In this document: positions 1 through 8,787 of the stretch, piece after piece
Layout of the letters: each line of letters opens with the position of its first letter
Position numbering within the stretch: position 1 is the stretch's first letter
Source of the DNA: Streptomyces sp. NBC_00878
GTDB taxonomy: Bacteria; Actinomycetota; Actinomycetes; Streptomycetales; Streptomycetaceae
Direction of reading: 5' to 3'
Length of the DNA: 64,000 bases
NCBI RefSeq assembly: GCF_026341515.1
Contig: NZ_JAPEOK010000001.1
Coordinates: forward strand, 3,472,001-3,536,000
Made by a program: the position numbers and the translations under genes
Notes under the pieces: generated by a model
What the model saw: only the letters and a program-made list of their open reading frames with translations
Databases searched by the model: none
Told to the model about the DNA's origin: nothing

Positions 1-833
1 AGTCCTGGCTGGAGCGCGACCATGTGATGCTCCTGGACTCCGACCCGTCGGTGGTGGGGATCTCGTCTCAGCCGTTCTGGCTGTTCTGGTGGTCGGATGC
101 GGACAAGGGCGTCCCGCACGCGCCGGACTACTTCGCCCGCCGCGAGAACGGCACGGCGCTGGTGGTCGACTGCCGTCCGGCTGATCGGCGCAAGCCCCGG
201 GACGTGTTGAGGTTCGAGGCGACGCAGGCAGCCTGCGCCCAGGTTGGGCGGGAGTTCCGGCTGGTGGGGGTGCCGGACGCGATCGTTGTGCGTAATGTGC
301 GCCGGCCGGCGGGCTACCGCCAGCCCCGCCACCGGCTGGAACCCGTGGCCTCCGAGCTGCCGGCGGCGTTCGCCGAGCCACAGCCAGTGATGGGCGAGGC
401 CTCGGCTCTCGGGGACCCGATCAGGGTGCTGCCGGTGCTGTTCCACCTGCTGTGGTCGCACGAGCTGACGGCGGATGTGTCGGTGCCGCCGCTGCCGCAC
501 CACCGCTACGTCCGCACCCGCCACAGCGTCTGGATCGGCCCGCCGGATGCCGACCAGCCCGCCGTCAGCCTTCCCGGCCTGCCGGAAATTGCCGACGCCC
601 AGCCGGGTGGGTGGCCTGGCGGCGCCGCTCGCCGTTCTGCCCGGCGGCGGCCAGGATCCGATCGCATGGTGCGGCAGGTAACATTCTTGGTCCATTCGTT
701 CGTCCGCCGACAGGTCGGGCGCACGAACACTCGGGTGAACTCTCCACTCAACGCGTGCGCTGAGCTGCTCAAACTCCAGCCATCGCCCCGTACAGCCGAA
801 GGGCGAGGCCTGGCCGAGTCGGGGCGCTCGTAG
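1..833 (+). pseudogene. TnsA-like transposase endonuclease subunit, 5' cut by window edge, probably degraded
   Basis: The frame is open from base 3, before the GTG at 24, so the start lies outside the window. The visible part resembles the TnsA-like heteromeric transposase endonuclease subunits common in actinobacteria: a DHVMLLDSDPSVVGISSQP segment, then PDYFARR and VVDCRP (probable PD-(D/E)XK nuclease core), then VLPVLFHLLW. In Tn7-like elements TnsA makes the 5' cuts beside a TnsB transposase, but no tnsB follows. After about residue 165 the sequence becomes Arg/Pro-rich and unlike the family, which suggests a frameshifted or decayed 3' end. It probably marks the edge of an old Tn7-like insertion next to the sugar cassette. 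Family assignment is fairly sure; functional state is not. Confidence 0.6.
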
Positions 834-859
834 ACTCGGAGGGCCGAGGGCGGAAGATC

Positions 860-1876
860 ATGGGAGTTTGGGTGCCGGAGCACGAGCGACGAAGCACGAG
901 CGCTGATGTGGCGCGTGTCGCCGGGGTCGCTCGTTCCACCGTGAGCTACGTGATGAACAACCACCCGCACCAGAAAATCTCCGAGCCCACCCGTCGGCGT
1001 GTTCTCGAGGCGGCGGAGCAACTCGGGTACCGCCCGTCCGCGGCGGCGCGAGCTTTGCGGCGTGGCCGGACGGACTTGGTGCTGTGCCTCATGCCGGACT
1101 TCCCTGTCGGCCACACCCTGGGCTCCTTTCTTCCCACGCTGTCCACCGCGTTCGGTCGGCACGGGTTCACGTTCGTGATACACCCGACCACCCCTCACGA
1201 ACAGCCGCTGCGTGAGGTTTGGCAGGCCATCGCCCCAGCGGCGATCGTCAGTCTGGATGCCCTCGGGGCCGCCGACCTGGCCGACGTGCGCGATCTCGGC
1301 ATTCCCGTGGCGGAGGTCGTCTACGAGCCCGTCGATGACGGCTTGGCCGGGATTACCTTGCCCAACCTGCAGTTCGGCACGGTGCAGGCGGAGTATCTGA
1401 TTGCCACGGGGCACACACGAATCGGTTTCGCGTATCCGGCGGACGAGCGCCTGCGCAGGTTCGCCGAGCCACGGCTCGCAGGGGTCCGCGAGGCATGCCG
1501 AGCCGCCGGCCTCCCGGAGCCGGACGTCCGGACGGTGGCTCTGGACGTCGACTCCGCGGCATTGGCGGCCTCGGCCTGGACCGGGGCGGAGCCCTCCATC
1601 ACCGCCGTCTGCGCTTACAACGACGAGACCGCGATCGGGCTGCTCGCTGCCGCCAGGTCGCTCGGCATGGCGGTGCCCACAAAGCTCGCCGTGATCGGTG
1701 TCGACGACATCCCGACGGCCGTGTTCGCGGATCCGCCCCTGACGACGGTGCGTGCCGACTTCGCCGGCTACGCCGAGCGCTTGGCGGATCTCGTCGTGGC
1801 GGCGACCAACGGCGTACCGGCAGCGGTTCCGACGCCGGCGGGGACCGTCGAGCTCATCACGCGTCACAGCGCGTAA
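860..1876 (+). CDS. LacI-family transcriptional regulator
   Basis: A 338-residue protein, the usual LacI length. The N-terminal helix-turn-helix plus hinge reads SADVARVAGVARSTVSYVMN and continues to AARALRRGRTD. The rest is a periplasmic-binding-protein-like sensor domain ending in the family's VIGVDDIPTAVFADPPLTTVR segment. It lies directly upstream of an MFS transporter and a GH3 glycosidase on the same strand, and a perfect 23-bp inverted repeat sits between it and them. It therefore probably represses this cassette until a glycoside or its breakdown product binds. The inducer cannot be read from the sequence. Confidence 0.9.
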   Translation: MGVWVPEHERRSTSADVARVAGVARSTVSYVMNNHPHQKISEPTRRRVLEAAEQLGYRPSAAARALRRGRTDLVLCLMPDFPVGHTLGSFLPTLSTAFGRHGFTFVIHPTTPHEQPLREVWQAIAPAAIVSLDALGAADLADVRDLGIPVAEVVYEPVDDGLAGITLPNLQFGTVQAEYLIATGHTRIGFAYPADERLRRFAEPRLAGVREACRAAGLPEPDVRTVALDVDSAALAASAWTGAEPSITAVCAYNDETAIGLLAAARSLGMAVPTKLAVIGVDDIPTAVFADPPLTTVRADFAGYAERLADLVVAATNGVPAAVPTPAGTVELITRHSA

Positions 1877-1969
1877 TCTCCGCGCGAGCGCGCGACCCGT
1901 AATCCCTCGTGATTTTCGACTCCCCGACCCTTGTGGGCCCGAGGGTTACTCCCGTACGGTCTCGCTACT

Positions 1970-1992
1970 GACTCGTGTCAGTGACACGAGTC
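1970..1992. promoter_or_regulatory. Probable LacI-type operator
   Basis: GACTCGTGTCA and TGACACGAGTC form a perfect 11-bp inverted repeat around a single G. It lies 66 bp upstream of the MFS ATG and downstream of the lacI gene. Position and symmetry fit an operator for the adjacent LacI protein. No binding data are available. Confidence 0.7.
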
Positions 1993-2058
1993 GGTAATGA
2001 GTCGGAAACACGTGTGGCTCAGATCTCGCGATGTCCTTGTCCCGAGGAGCGTGTGCAG

Positions 2059-3321
2059 ATGTCCCAAACCGCGCCGTACACCACCGAAACCCCTACCGAG
2101 CCCACCGAGCGCGTGGGGATGGGGTTCCTGATCATCCTGGCCTTGGCCTACATGGGGATCTTCCTGGGTCTGCTGACCCCGGTCATCGTCACAATGGCGC
2201 TCAAGCTGACCGAATTCGGCAAGGACAGCCTCTCCGGCAACCTGTCGCTCGTGCTCGGGGTCGGCGCGGTGTTCGCCCTGGTCGGCAACCCTCTCTTCGG
2301 AAAGCTGAGTGACCGGACCACCAGCCGGTTCGGCCGGCGACGGCCGTGGCTGATCGGCGGCGTGATCGGTGCGCTGATCGGGCTCGCCGTCGTCGCGACC
2401 GCGTCGAGCGTGGGCCTGCTGCTGGTGGGTTGGTCCATCACCCAGGTCTCGTTCAACGCCGCGCTTGCGGCACTGGTCGCCGTGCTGCCCGATCAAGTGC
2501 CGGTCAGTCAGCGGGGCCTCGCGTCGGCGTACCTCGGTGTGGGCATCCCGGTGGCTGCGATCGTGGGCACGTACATCGTCGCGGGGGTCGAAGGCGCGTT
2601 CCTGAAGTTTCTCGTGCCCGGGCTGATCGCCACCGTACTCATGATCCTGCTGGTCGCGGTTCTTCCGGACAAGCGGATCGCGAAGGGCAGCGTAGCGAGA
2701 TACACCTTTGGCGAGTTCGCGCGCAGCTTCTACGTCAGCCCCCGCAAGGCTCCTGATTTCTCCTGGGCCTGGCTGAGCCGCTTCCTGCTCTTCATGGGCC
2801 TGTCGTTCTTGCTCACCTACCAGGTGCCCTACCTGCTGGAGCACCTCGACGTCGCGGAGAGCCAGATCGGCGACCTGGTCTTCCGCGCCACCCTCGTGCA
2901 GTCCGCGGTGCTGATCGTGGTGAGCTTCATCGCCGGCCCGGTCTCCGACCGCATGCGACGGCGCAAGGCGTTCGTCTTCGTCGCCGCAGTGATCTATGCG
3001 GTCGCCCTGGCGGTCATCGCCTTCTCCCCGGACTACGACACGTTCCTGATCGGAATGGCGATCTCCGGCGTCGGCCAAGGCATCTACATCGCTGTCGACC
3101 TGGCCCTGGTCACCGACGTGCTGCCCAGTCAGGAGACGGCGGCTCGCGACCTCGGGGTGTTCAACATCGCCAGCGCCGGCCCCCAGTCCCTCGCACCCTC
3201 TGTCGCACCTTTGTTCCTGGCGATCGGCGGGCCGGCGAACTTCGTCTCGCTCTTCAGCGCGGCAGGCATCTTCGCCGCGATCGGCGCACTGGCCATCATC
3301 CCCATCCGAAAGGTGCGGTAG
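2059..3321 (+). CDS. MFS transporter, probable glycoside importer
   Basis: The ATG at 2059 is preceded by GAGGAG with 9-bp spacing. The frame is open further upstream to 1975, but that would run through the operator, so 2059 was chosen. The 420-residue protein has about 12 hydrophobic segments. A cytoplasmic loop KLSDRTTSRFGRRRPW is the MFS signature loop between helices 2 and 3 and resembles sugar:cation symporters. It ends 8 bp before a GH3 glycosidase and lies behind a LacI operator, so import of a glycoside or oligosaccharide is the likely role. The substrate is unknown. Confidence 0.85.
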   Translation: MSQTAPYTTETPTEPTERVGMGFLIILALAYMGIFLGLLTPVIVTMALKLTEFGKDSLSGNLSLVLGVGAVFALVGNPLFGKLSDRTTSRFGRRRPWLIGGVIGALIGLAVVATASSVGLLLVGWSITQVSFNAALAALVAVLPDQVPVSQRGLASAYLGVGIPVAAIVGTYIVAGVEGAFLKFLVPGLIATVLMILLVAVLPDKRIAKGSVARYTFGEFARSFYVSPRKAPDFSWAWLSRFLLFMGLSFLLTYQVPYLLEHLDVAESQIGDLVFRATLVQSAVLIVVSFIAGPVSDRMRRRKAFVFVAAVIYAVALAVIAFSPDYDTFLIGMAISGVGQGIYIAVDLALVTDVLPSQETAARDLGVFNIASAGPQSLAPSVAPLFLAIGGPANFVSLFSAAGIFAAIGALAIIPIRKVR

Positions 3322-3329
3322 CCGCGGTC

Positions 3330-5981
3330 ATGAACAGTCACAACAACCCGAGCTGGGCCGACAGCCGAGTCGAGAAACTTGTCGGGACACTCGTCTCGGC
3401 CATGACCGTCGAGGAGAAGGTCGCCTTCGTCACCGGTGACCTCAACTTCGACTACGGCTTCTACAGCGCGCCGCTGGAGCGGCTGGGCATTCCCGCGCTG
3501 CAGATGGCGGACGGTCCCGCAGGAGTCCGGATCAACCGCGCGGATGTTCACGATGGCCGGGCCACGTCGCTGCCGGCACCGATTGCGCTGGCGGCGACCT
3601 GGGATCCTGGGCTGGCGCATCGCTTCGGCGCCGTGATCGGCGCCGAGTGCCTCGCCTCCGACCACAACGTCTCGCTCGCTCCGGCCGTCGACATCGCACG
3701 CGTACCGCTCGCCGGACGCACCTTCGAGTCCTTCGGCGAGGATCCCCTCCTGACCTCGGACATGGGCGTTGCCGTGGCACGCGGCATCCAGTCGCACCCC
3801 GTCCAGGCCTGCGCCAAGCACTTCGCCGTCAACAACCAGGAGTACCAGCGCGCCACCATCGACGCCGTCATCGACGAGCGAACCCTGATGGAGATCTACC
3901 TGCCGCCGTTCGAAGCGCTCGTTCGCGACGGCGAGGTCGCCTCGGTGATGGCCGCCTTCAACCGGATCAACGGCGACCACGCCTGCGAGAACACCGAACT
4001 GCTCAGCACGATCCTGCGCGAGCAGTTCGGTTTCCGCGGCTGGGTGATGAGCGACTACGGCGCGAACCACAGCACCGCCGCCTCCGCCAACGCGGGTCTC
4101 GACCAGGAGCAGCCGGCCGCCGGTCACTGGGGCGAGCAGTTGGCCGAGGCCGTCCGCGACGGCCGGGTGGACCCCACGGTCCTCGACACGATGGTCCGCC
4201 GCATCCTTACCCCTCTGGTCGGCCTGGGACAGCTGGACCGGCGCCCTTCCATCGCGCCGTTCCCCGTGGAGACACACCACGCGGTGGCCCTCCAGGTCGC
4301 GGAGGAGGGGACCGTGCTGCTGCGCAACAACGGCCTGCTTCCGCTCGACACCTCAGCGCTGAGCTCGATCGCGATCATCGGCCCCGACATCGACGCGGCT
4401 TCCGCACAGGGCGGCGGCAGCTCGCTGGTCAAGCCGATACATCAGGTCAGCCCGCTGAAGGCGATCCTCCATCGCCTCGGCGACGACGTTCGGGCAGACT
4501 GGGCCTACGGAACAGACGGGGTCACCCCCGCGGCGCTCCTGCCGGGACCCGACCCGTTGCCGTCGGACCTGCTGTCCCCCGACGGCGGCGCCGAGCCGGC
4601 GCAGCACGGGCTGCGTGCCCAGTACTGGACCAATCCCACGTTCTCCGGTGACCCGTTCCTGGAGCGCGTCGACCCTCAGATCGACCTCAACGTCGGATTC
4701 TTCAACTTCGAGGGCTTCAACGCCTCCTCTGCTCGGGTCGACAAGCTTCCCGGCGACCTCAACGGTCAGATCTCGGTGCGCTGGACGGGCGACCTCAGCG
4801 TGCCGGCCAGCGGCACGTACTCCCTGTCGGTCACCGCTCTGGGGACTTTCGAGCTGTCGCTCGACGACAGAGTCCTGATCAGCTCCGGCGAGCCTGTCGG
4901 TGGCGAGAGCGCCACCCGGGCAGCCGAACCGCTGTACCCCTACGGGCAGTTGACACTGCAGGGAAGTACCACCCAGCCCGAGATACACGACGTCGAGGTC
5001 CCGCTCGTCGCCGGAACGCGCTACCGGCTGCGAATGGACTACGCCGCCGGCTCACCCGAGCAGGGCTTCCTCACCGGGGCGCAGGTCCGCCTCGGCTGGC
5101 GCCCACCCGCGGGCGTCGTCTCGCCGGCCATCGCGTCGGCGGCGGCGTCGGCCGCCGCCGCCGACGTCGCCGTAGTGGTCGTTCGGGACTACGAGTCCGA
5201 ACATGCCGACCGACCTCACCTGCACCTGCCGAACGGACAGGATGACCTCGTCCGCGCGGTCGTCGCCGCCAACCCGCGCACGGTGGTCGCCGTGATGACC
5301 GGCGCGCCCGTTGACATGAGCGCGTGGATCGACGAGGCAGCCGCCGTCCTCCATGCCTGGTACCCCGGGCAGGCCCAGGGTGAGGCCCTCGCACGCGTCC
5401 TCTTCGGCGACACCGAACCCGGCGGTCGGCTGCCCCTGACCTTTCCCAGAGACCTCGCCCACACCCCCGTCACGGACCCACGGCAATATCCGGGAACCGG
5501 TGGCCAGGTCGAGTATGCCGATGGCGTCTTCGTCGGCTATCAGGGTTATGCCCAGCACGGGCTGGACCCCCTGTTCCCGTTCGGGCACGGCCTCTCCTAC
5601 ACCACGTTCGCTTACGACGACCTCGAGATCAGTCCCGGCGGCCCAGACGACCTCGCGGATCTGACGGTGACCGTCACCAACACCGGCGCCCGTCACGGGT
5701 CGGAGGTGATCCAGGTCTACCTCGGGCGGCTACCCGCGCCCGTGCCCACGCCGCCGCGCCGACTCGCCGCCTACCGCAAGGTGCGGATCGCCCCCGGCCA
5801 ATCCGAGCGGGTCCACCTCACCATCCCCGCGCGGGCAGCCTCCTACTGGGACGTCGACGCACACGACTGGGCACGAGCGAAGGGCGACATAGAGATCTTT
5901 GTCGGTGCGTCGTCCGGCGACCTGCGCCTGTCCACGACCCTCCCGCTCCGCCAGGCGGGTCTGTCCGAATACGTCCAGTGA
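3330..5981 (+). CDS. GH3 beta-glycosidase with inserted PA14 domain
   Basis: An 883-residue glycoside hydrolase family 3 enzyme. The N-terminal barrel carries KHFAVNN (about 163-169) and VMSDYGA, whose Asp at about 242 is the expected nucleophile. A PA14 module (about 426-590, starting HGLRAQYWTN) interrupts the second domain. It is followed by RDYESEHADR, where Glu622 or Glu624 is a candidate acid/base. A C-terminal fibronectin III-like domain starts near SYTTFAYDDL. There is no signal peptide, so it acts in the cytoplasm on glycosides brought in by the adjacent MFS protein. PA14-bearing GH3 enzymes are usually beta-glucosidases, but related specificities cannot be excluded. It is co-transcribed with the MFS gene (8-bp gap). 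Confidence 0.92.
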   Translation: MNSHNNPSWADSRVEKLVGTLVSAMTVEEKVAFVTGDLNFDYGFYSAPLERLGIPALQMADGPAGVRINRADVHDGRATSLPAPIALAATWDPGLAHRFGAVIGAECLASDHNVSLAPAVDIARVPLAGRTFESFGEDPLLTSDMGVAVARGIQSHPVQACAKHFAVNNQEYQRATIDAVIDERTLMEIYLPPFEALVRDGEVASVMAAFNRINGDHACENTELLSTILREQFGFRGWVMSDYGANHSTAASANAGLDQEQPAAGHWGEQLAEAVRDGRVDPTVLDTMVRRILTPLVGLGQLDRRPSIAPFPVETHHAVALQVAEEGTVLLRNNGLLPLDTSALSSIAIIGPDIDAASAQGGGSSLVKPIHQVSPLKAILHRLGDDVRADWAYGTDGVTPAALLPGPDPLPSDLLSPDGGAEPAQHGLRAQYWTNPTFSGDPFLERVDPQIDLNVGFFNFEGFNASSARVDKLPGDLNGQISVRWTGDLSVPASGTYSLSVTALGTFELSLDDRVLISSGEPVGGESATRAAEPLYPYGQLTLQGSTTQPEIHDVEVPLVAGTRYRLRMDYAAGSPEQGFLTGAQVRLGWRPPAGVVSPAIASAAASAAAADVAVVVVRDYESEHADRPHLHLPNGQDDLVRAVVAANPRTVVAVMTGAPVDMSAWIDEAAAVLHAWYPGQAQGEALARVLFGDTEPGGRLPLTFPRDLAHTPVTDPRQYPGTGGQVEYADGVFVGYQGYAQHGLDPLFPFGHGLSYTTFAYDDLEISPGGPDDLADLTVTVTNTGARHGSEVIQVYLGRLPAPVPTPPRRLAAYRKVRIAPGQSERVHLTIPARAASYWDVDAHDWARAKGDIEIFVGASSGDLRLSTTLPLRQAGLSEYVQ

Positions 5982-6146
5982 TCGAAGGCGGTCAGCGAGC
6001 GGCCGACCTCCTGGCCCCAAGCGGTCTGGAAGCTGTGCCCGATCGCGGCCGCTCGACGCGTTCACGGGCAGGCCCGTGCCGTACGAGGGGTCTCCGGGCT
6101 CCCTGCCACCGTCCTGGAGCCGACCACCCCGGAAAGGTGACGAAAC

Positions 6147-7037
6147 TCACATAGGAACCCGCGCCTCCGCAGGCCGGTCCCGTCGGGCCCGGCGCACGAG
6201 CGGCCAGGTGGCCACCCCGATGGCCAGCGCCATCAGATGCCCCCAGTTCGTCATCGGATCCGTGAACGCGATCAGGTCGCCGAGGACCATCCAGCCGAAC
6301 ACACCGAGCAGGGCCCAGCGCAGCCACGGCGTCAGGAGCCCGGCCAGCGCGCCGATGCTCGCGGCGACACCGAAGCTGATGCCGTAGTCGTAGCGCTGGA
6401 GCGAACTCCCCGGGAGGTGCCCGGCGAGGACGGAGAGGCCGATGGGGACCTCGGTGGCCAGCGTCGCCAGGATGTGCCCCAGCAGGAAGACGCCCGCCGT
6501 ACGCCACCCGCCGATCCGCCGCTCCAACGCGGTGAGCACCAGCAGGAAGGCGATGACGAACACCGACGTGAGGCCGCCCGCGATCCACAGCGCGCTGGCG
6601 ACCAGCACGCTCACCGGGGACTGCACCAGGTGCACCACATCGGTACTGGACCCCTGGAGCACCTGGGACACCAGATGCGGGTCTCCGTACTCGGCGAAGA
6701 GAGAGGTCATCGCGAGGACGACGGCGTACCCGAAGGTGAAGGGAGTTCCGGTGGGTGTGGGCAGCAGCCGCCAGGGCCGGACGCGGCGAAGGCGCGAGGG
6801 CCGGACGCGGCGAAGGCGCGAGGGAAGGGGCAGGGATTCGGCGGGTCCGGCCGCGACGGGCGCGCTCCCGGCAGCGGCGACGTACACGCCCTCGACGGCG
6901 ACGGTCCGCTGCCGCGGGATGCCGTCGAGCCCGGGGGCGGGAGCGACGTCCGGATCGACCGCGGAAGGGGTGTCCCGATCGGCTGCGGGGCCGGTGGGAG
7001 TCGTCGCCTCCGCGCCGCTCGTCACAGGGCTGTTCAC
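6147..7037 (-). CDS. Rhomboid-like integral membrane protein
   Basis: The GTG at 7037 has AAGGAG about 8 bp upstream and was preferred to the longer open frame reaching 7127. The 296-residue product has about 110 disordered residues rich in Pro, Ala and Arg, followed by about six membrane segments. These include an ALERRIGGWRTAGVFLLGHI loop-helix and GISFGVAASIGALAGLL. The layout fits the rhomboid-like families annotated in Streptomyces. A clear Gly-x-Ser-x catalytic motif is not visible, so protease activity is doubtful. The disordered part contains two copies of RLRRVRP(S/W) from a 24-bp DNA duplication. Confidence 0.7.
   Translation of the reverse strand: MNSPVTSGAEATTPTGPAADRDTPSAVDPDVAPAPGLDGIPRQRTVAVEGVYVAAAGSAPVAAGPAESLPLPSRLRRVRPSRLRRVRPWRLLPTPTGTPFTFGYAVVLAMTSLFAEYGDPHLVSQVLQGSSTDVVHLVQSPVSVLVASALWIAGGLTSVFVIAFLLVLTALERRIGGWRTAGVFLLGHILATLATEVPIGLSVLAGHLPGSSLQRYDYGISFGVAASIGALAGLLTPWLRWALLGVFGWMVLGDLIAFTDPMTNWGHLMALAIGVATWPLVRRARRDRPAEARVPM
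6776..6824. repeat. 24-bp direct duplication within the rhomboid-like gene
   Basis: Two adjacent near-identical 24-bp units (core GGACGCGGCGAAGGCGCGAG on the plus strand) lie in the coding region and add an in-frame RLRRVRP repeat in the cytoplasmic N-terminal tail. Confidence 0.8.
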
Positions 7038-7204
7038 CGTGGGACTCCTTCCGTCACCCCCAACCCTCGGCCCCCCGCGACCAGGCTGTCTGTGACCGGC
7101 ACCACGAAACAGCCGATTCACAGCCAACCCTCATAACTCTCCTGGGCAGTGCGGCCCGGCGCAATTCAGCGGCACCCGCGGAGGGAACTTGCCAGGATGA
7201 CCGC

Positions 7205-7906
7205 ATGACCACCTCGTACGACACGCCTTACGACACCCCTTCCGGCGCTCCAGAAGTCATCGACCGTCGCGAGGGGCCGTACGGCGAGGTCGTGCTCCGG
7301 CGCCACGGCGGGCTGCTCCAGATCATCGCCAACGGCTGTTTCCTCATGGACACTTCCGACGGCCGCTCGGAGAGACGGCTGGTCGACGCCGCGCTCGGCG
7401 CGCTGGACGGACGGCCCGGTCCCGACGTACTGATCGGCGGCCTGGGCGTCGGCTTCTCGCTCGCACACGCGGCCGACGAACCGCGCTGGGGCCGGATCGC
7501 CGTCGTCGAACGGGAGACGGCGGTCATCGACTGGCACCGCTCCGGGCCGCTCGCCGAACTGTCGTCGCGTGCCCTCGCGGATCCGCGTACGGAGATCATC
7601 GCGGCCGATCTCGTCGCATACGTCAATGAGACGTCCGACACGTACGACGCGCTGTGCCTCGATATCGACAACGGCCCCGAGTGGACCGTCACGGAGGGCA
7701 ACGAATCGCTCTACTCGGAGTCCGGACTCGCCGCGTGCGCAAGGGTGTTGAGGCCCGGCGGGGTACTGGCGGTGTGGTCGGCCCGACCTTCGCCTGATTT
7801 CGCAAGAACCTTGAGAAATGCCGGATTCCGACAGGTGCGTACCGAAGAGATCCCGGTTGCCCGGGGCGTTCCGGACGTCGTTCACCTCGGGATCGGGCCT
7901 GGATAG
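7205..7906 (+). CDS. Spermidine-synthase-like (class I methyltransferase fold) protein
   Basis: The ATG at 7205 begins MTTSYDTPYD. An ATG at 7197 runs into a stop after three codons. The 233-residue protein shows the spermidine-synthase-like core: VLIGGLGVGFSLAHA (glycine-rich nucleotide loop), VVERETAVIDWH (acidic residue after strand 2), a DALCLDIDNGPEW segment and a late LRPGGVLAVWSA strand. Polyamine synthesis is not assured, because this family in actinobacteria contains many SAM-fold proteins of unknown substrate. It stands alone upstream of the two-component system. Confidence 0.75.
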   Translation: MTTSYDTPYDTPSGAPEVIDRREGPYGEVVLRRHGGLLQIIANGCFLMDTSDGRSERRLVDAALGALDGRPGPDVLIGGLGVGFSLAHAADEPRWGRIAVVERETAVIDWHRSGPLAELSSRALADPRTEIIAADLVAYVNETSDTYDALCLDIDNGPEWTVTEGNESLYSESGLAACARVLRPGGVLAVWSARPSPDFARTLRNAGFRQVRTEEIPVARGVPDVVHLGIGPG

Positions 7907-7953
7907 CCGAGCGGTGGTAACTGCCCGTACTCTGCTGACCTGACGCCGATCAT

Positions 7954-7994
7954 TCAAGCGTCAAGCGCAGTCATGGAATCACCCCACTGATTCC
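7954..7994. promoter_or_regulatory. Possible regulatory repeats upstream of the response regulator
   Basis: A direct repeat TCAAGCG-TCAAGCG (7954-7967) is followed by an inverted repeat GGAATCA-N6-TGATTCC (7975-7994), ending 24 bp before the response regulator ATG. OmpR-type regulators often bind direct repeats at their own promoters. This is inference from position only. Confidence 0.35.
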
Positions 7995-8018
7995 GGAAAG
8001 CACACTCAAGGGCGGGCG

Positions 8019-8756
8019 ATGGAGCAGACACACACCTCGCACAACGGCACGGCGGCCACGCCGGGCGCTCAGCGCCGGGTGCTGGTGGTCGAGGACGACC
8101 CGACGATCGTGGACGCCATCGCCGCCCGCCTTCGTGCCGAGGGATTCCTCGTGCAAACAGCGGGTGACGGACCGGCCGCCGTCGACACGGCCGAGGCCTG
8201 GCAGCCCGACCTGCTGATTCTCGACATCATGCTGCCCGGCTTCGACGGCCTGGAGGTCTGCCGCCGGGTGCAGGCGGCCCGTCCGGTGCCGGTACTGATG
8301 CTCACCGCGCGCGACGACGAGACGGACATGCTGGTCGGGCTCGGCGTGGGCGCCGACGACTACATGACGAAGCCGTTCTCGATGCGCGAGCTGGCGGCGC
8401 GCGTGCACGTGCTGCTGCGCCGGGTGGAGCGGGCCGCGCTGGCCGCGTCCACGCCGCGCTCCGGCATCCTGCGGCTCGGCGAGCTGGAGATCGACCACGC
8501 GCAGCGTCGGGTGCGGGTGCGCTCCGAGGACGTGCACCTCACACCCACCGAGTTCGACCTGCTGGTCTGCCTCGCGAACACGCCGCGCGCGGTGCTCTCG
8601 CGCGAGCAGCTGCTGGCCGAGGTCTGGGACTGGGCCGACGCGTCCGGCACCCGGACCGTGGACAGCCACATCAAGGCGCTGCGCCGGAAGATCGGCGCCG
8701 AGCGTATCCGTACGGTGCACGGGGTGGGCTACGCCCTGGAGACCCCGACGCCTTAG
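8019..8756 (+). CDS. OmpR/PhoB-family response regulator
   Basis: A 245-residue two-component regulator. The receiver domain (about 20-135) shows VVEDD near the acidic pocket, LLILDIMLPGFDG with the phosphoacceptor Asp, and the DDYMTKPFS lysine loop. The C-terminal winged helix (about 150-240) shows LTPTEFDLLVCL and RTVDSHIKALRRKI. A sensor kinase gene starts 31 bp downstream on the same strand, so the pair forms one operon. In S. coelicolor the corresponding pair lies next to kgd and is unnamed as far as I recall. The stimulus is unknown. Confidence 0.93.
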   Translation: MEQTHTSHNGTAATPGAQRRVLVVEDDPTIVDAIAARLRAEGFLVQTAGDGPAAVDTAEAWQPDLLILDIMLPGFDGLEVCRRVQAARPVPVLMLTARDDETDMLVGLGVGADDYMTKPFSMRELAARVHVLLRRVERAALAASTPRSGILRLGELEIDHAQRRVRVRSEDVHLTPTEFDLLVCLANTPRAVLSREQLLAEVWDWADASGTRTVDSHIKALRRKIGAERIRTVHGVGYALETPTP

Positions 8757-8787
8757 AGTCGGGCACCCTGGTTGAGGGGGCGGTGTC

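Noticed and set aside
506..1867. 453-codon minus-strand frame
   Set aside because: Antisense to the LacI gene and Arg-rich; no motif.
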